Shown in pieces: positions 6,061 to 6,136 of a DNA stretch of 6,136 nucleotides. The notes beneath the pieces are model-generated. The model did not search any database. It was not told where the DNA came from and saw nothing but the letters and a program-made list of their open reading frames with translations. The DNA is taken from contig JAAZFF010000359.1 in the NCBI GenBank assembly GCA_012511845.1, positions 1-6,136 of the forward strand, given 5' to 3'. The stretch is from Lentisphaerota bacterium (lineage in GTDB: Bacteria; Verrucomicrobiota; Kiritimatiellia; RFP12; UBA3636). A program made the position numbers and the translations under genes. Within the stretch, counting starts at the first letter, position 1. Each line of letters starts with the position of its first letter.

Positions 6061-6105
6061 CTGACCTTATTGATCCTATTGACCACATTGACCTCATTGA
6101 GGTCG
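6061..6105. repeat. 9-bp tandem array 3 (TTGACCNNA, five units)
   Basis: Five 9-mers read CTGACCTTA, TTGATCCTA, TTGACCACA, TTGACCTCA and TTGAGGTCG. The last unit pairs with the one before it as GACCTC-ATT-GAGGTC (6090-6104), a 6-bp hairpin closing the array. GCAACCA words flank it at 6053-6059, 6110-6116 and 6124-6130. Confidence 0.8.
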
Positions 6106-6136
6106 CCAAGCAACCACGGCTCAGCAACCACCCATC

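Overview
The window reads as a chromosomal stretch from an uncultured or little-studied Gram-negative bacterium. My best guess is the PVC superphylum, possibly Lentisphaerota/Victivallales-like. That rests on two lipoproteins, a GH95 glycosidase and long intergenic spacers filled with short GC-rich dispersed repeats and 9-bp-period arrays. It is an inference from sequence style, not a database match.

Layout. Bases 1-2642, minus strand: a two-gene unit made of a 169-aa lipoprotein (2133-2642) followed 18 bp later by a family-95 glycoside hydrolase (alpha-L-fucosidase/alpha-L-galactosidase type), which runs off the left edge after 704 codons. Bases 2643-3150: a gene-free spacer with a GC-rich repeat block, a 24-bp direct repeat of period 45, a terminator-like hairpin and an AT-rich end. 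Bases 3151-3374, plus strand: a 59-aa lipoprotein gene with its own ribosome binding site and a strong intrinsic terminator. Bases 3420-4199, plus strand: a hydroxypyruvate-isomerase-like TIM-barrel protein. Bases 4200-5630, minus strand: a MATE-family efflux transporter whose stop codon abuts the isomerase stop within a single TGATCA palindrome. Bases 5631-6136: a second gene-free spacer with a diverged copy of the repeat seen at 2791-2904, then a run of short tandem arrays with different units.

Function. The GH95 enzyme points to breakdown of fucose- or L-galactose-containing glycans. The lipoprotein encoded just upstream is probably co-transcribed, but its role is unknown. The isomerase-like protein may act on a sugar or short keto acid. 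Nothing in the sequence ties it to the GH95 unit, from which it is divergent and separated by a repeat-rich spacer. The MATE protein is a generic cation-coupled exporter. I see no CRISPR array, rRNA, tRNA, transposase or recognisable defence system. The least explained parts are the two repeat-filled spacers and the two lipoproteins.
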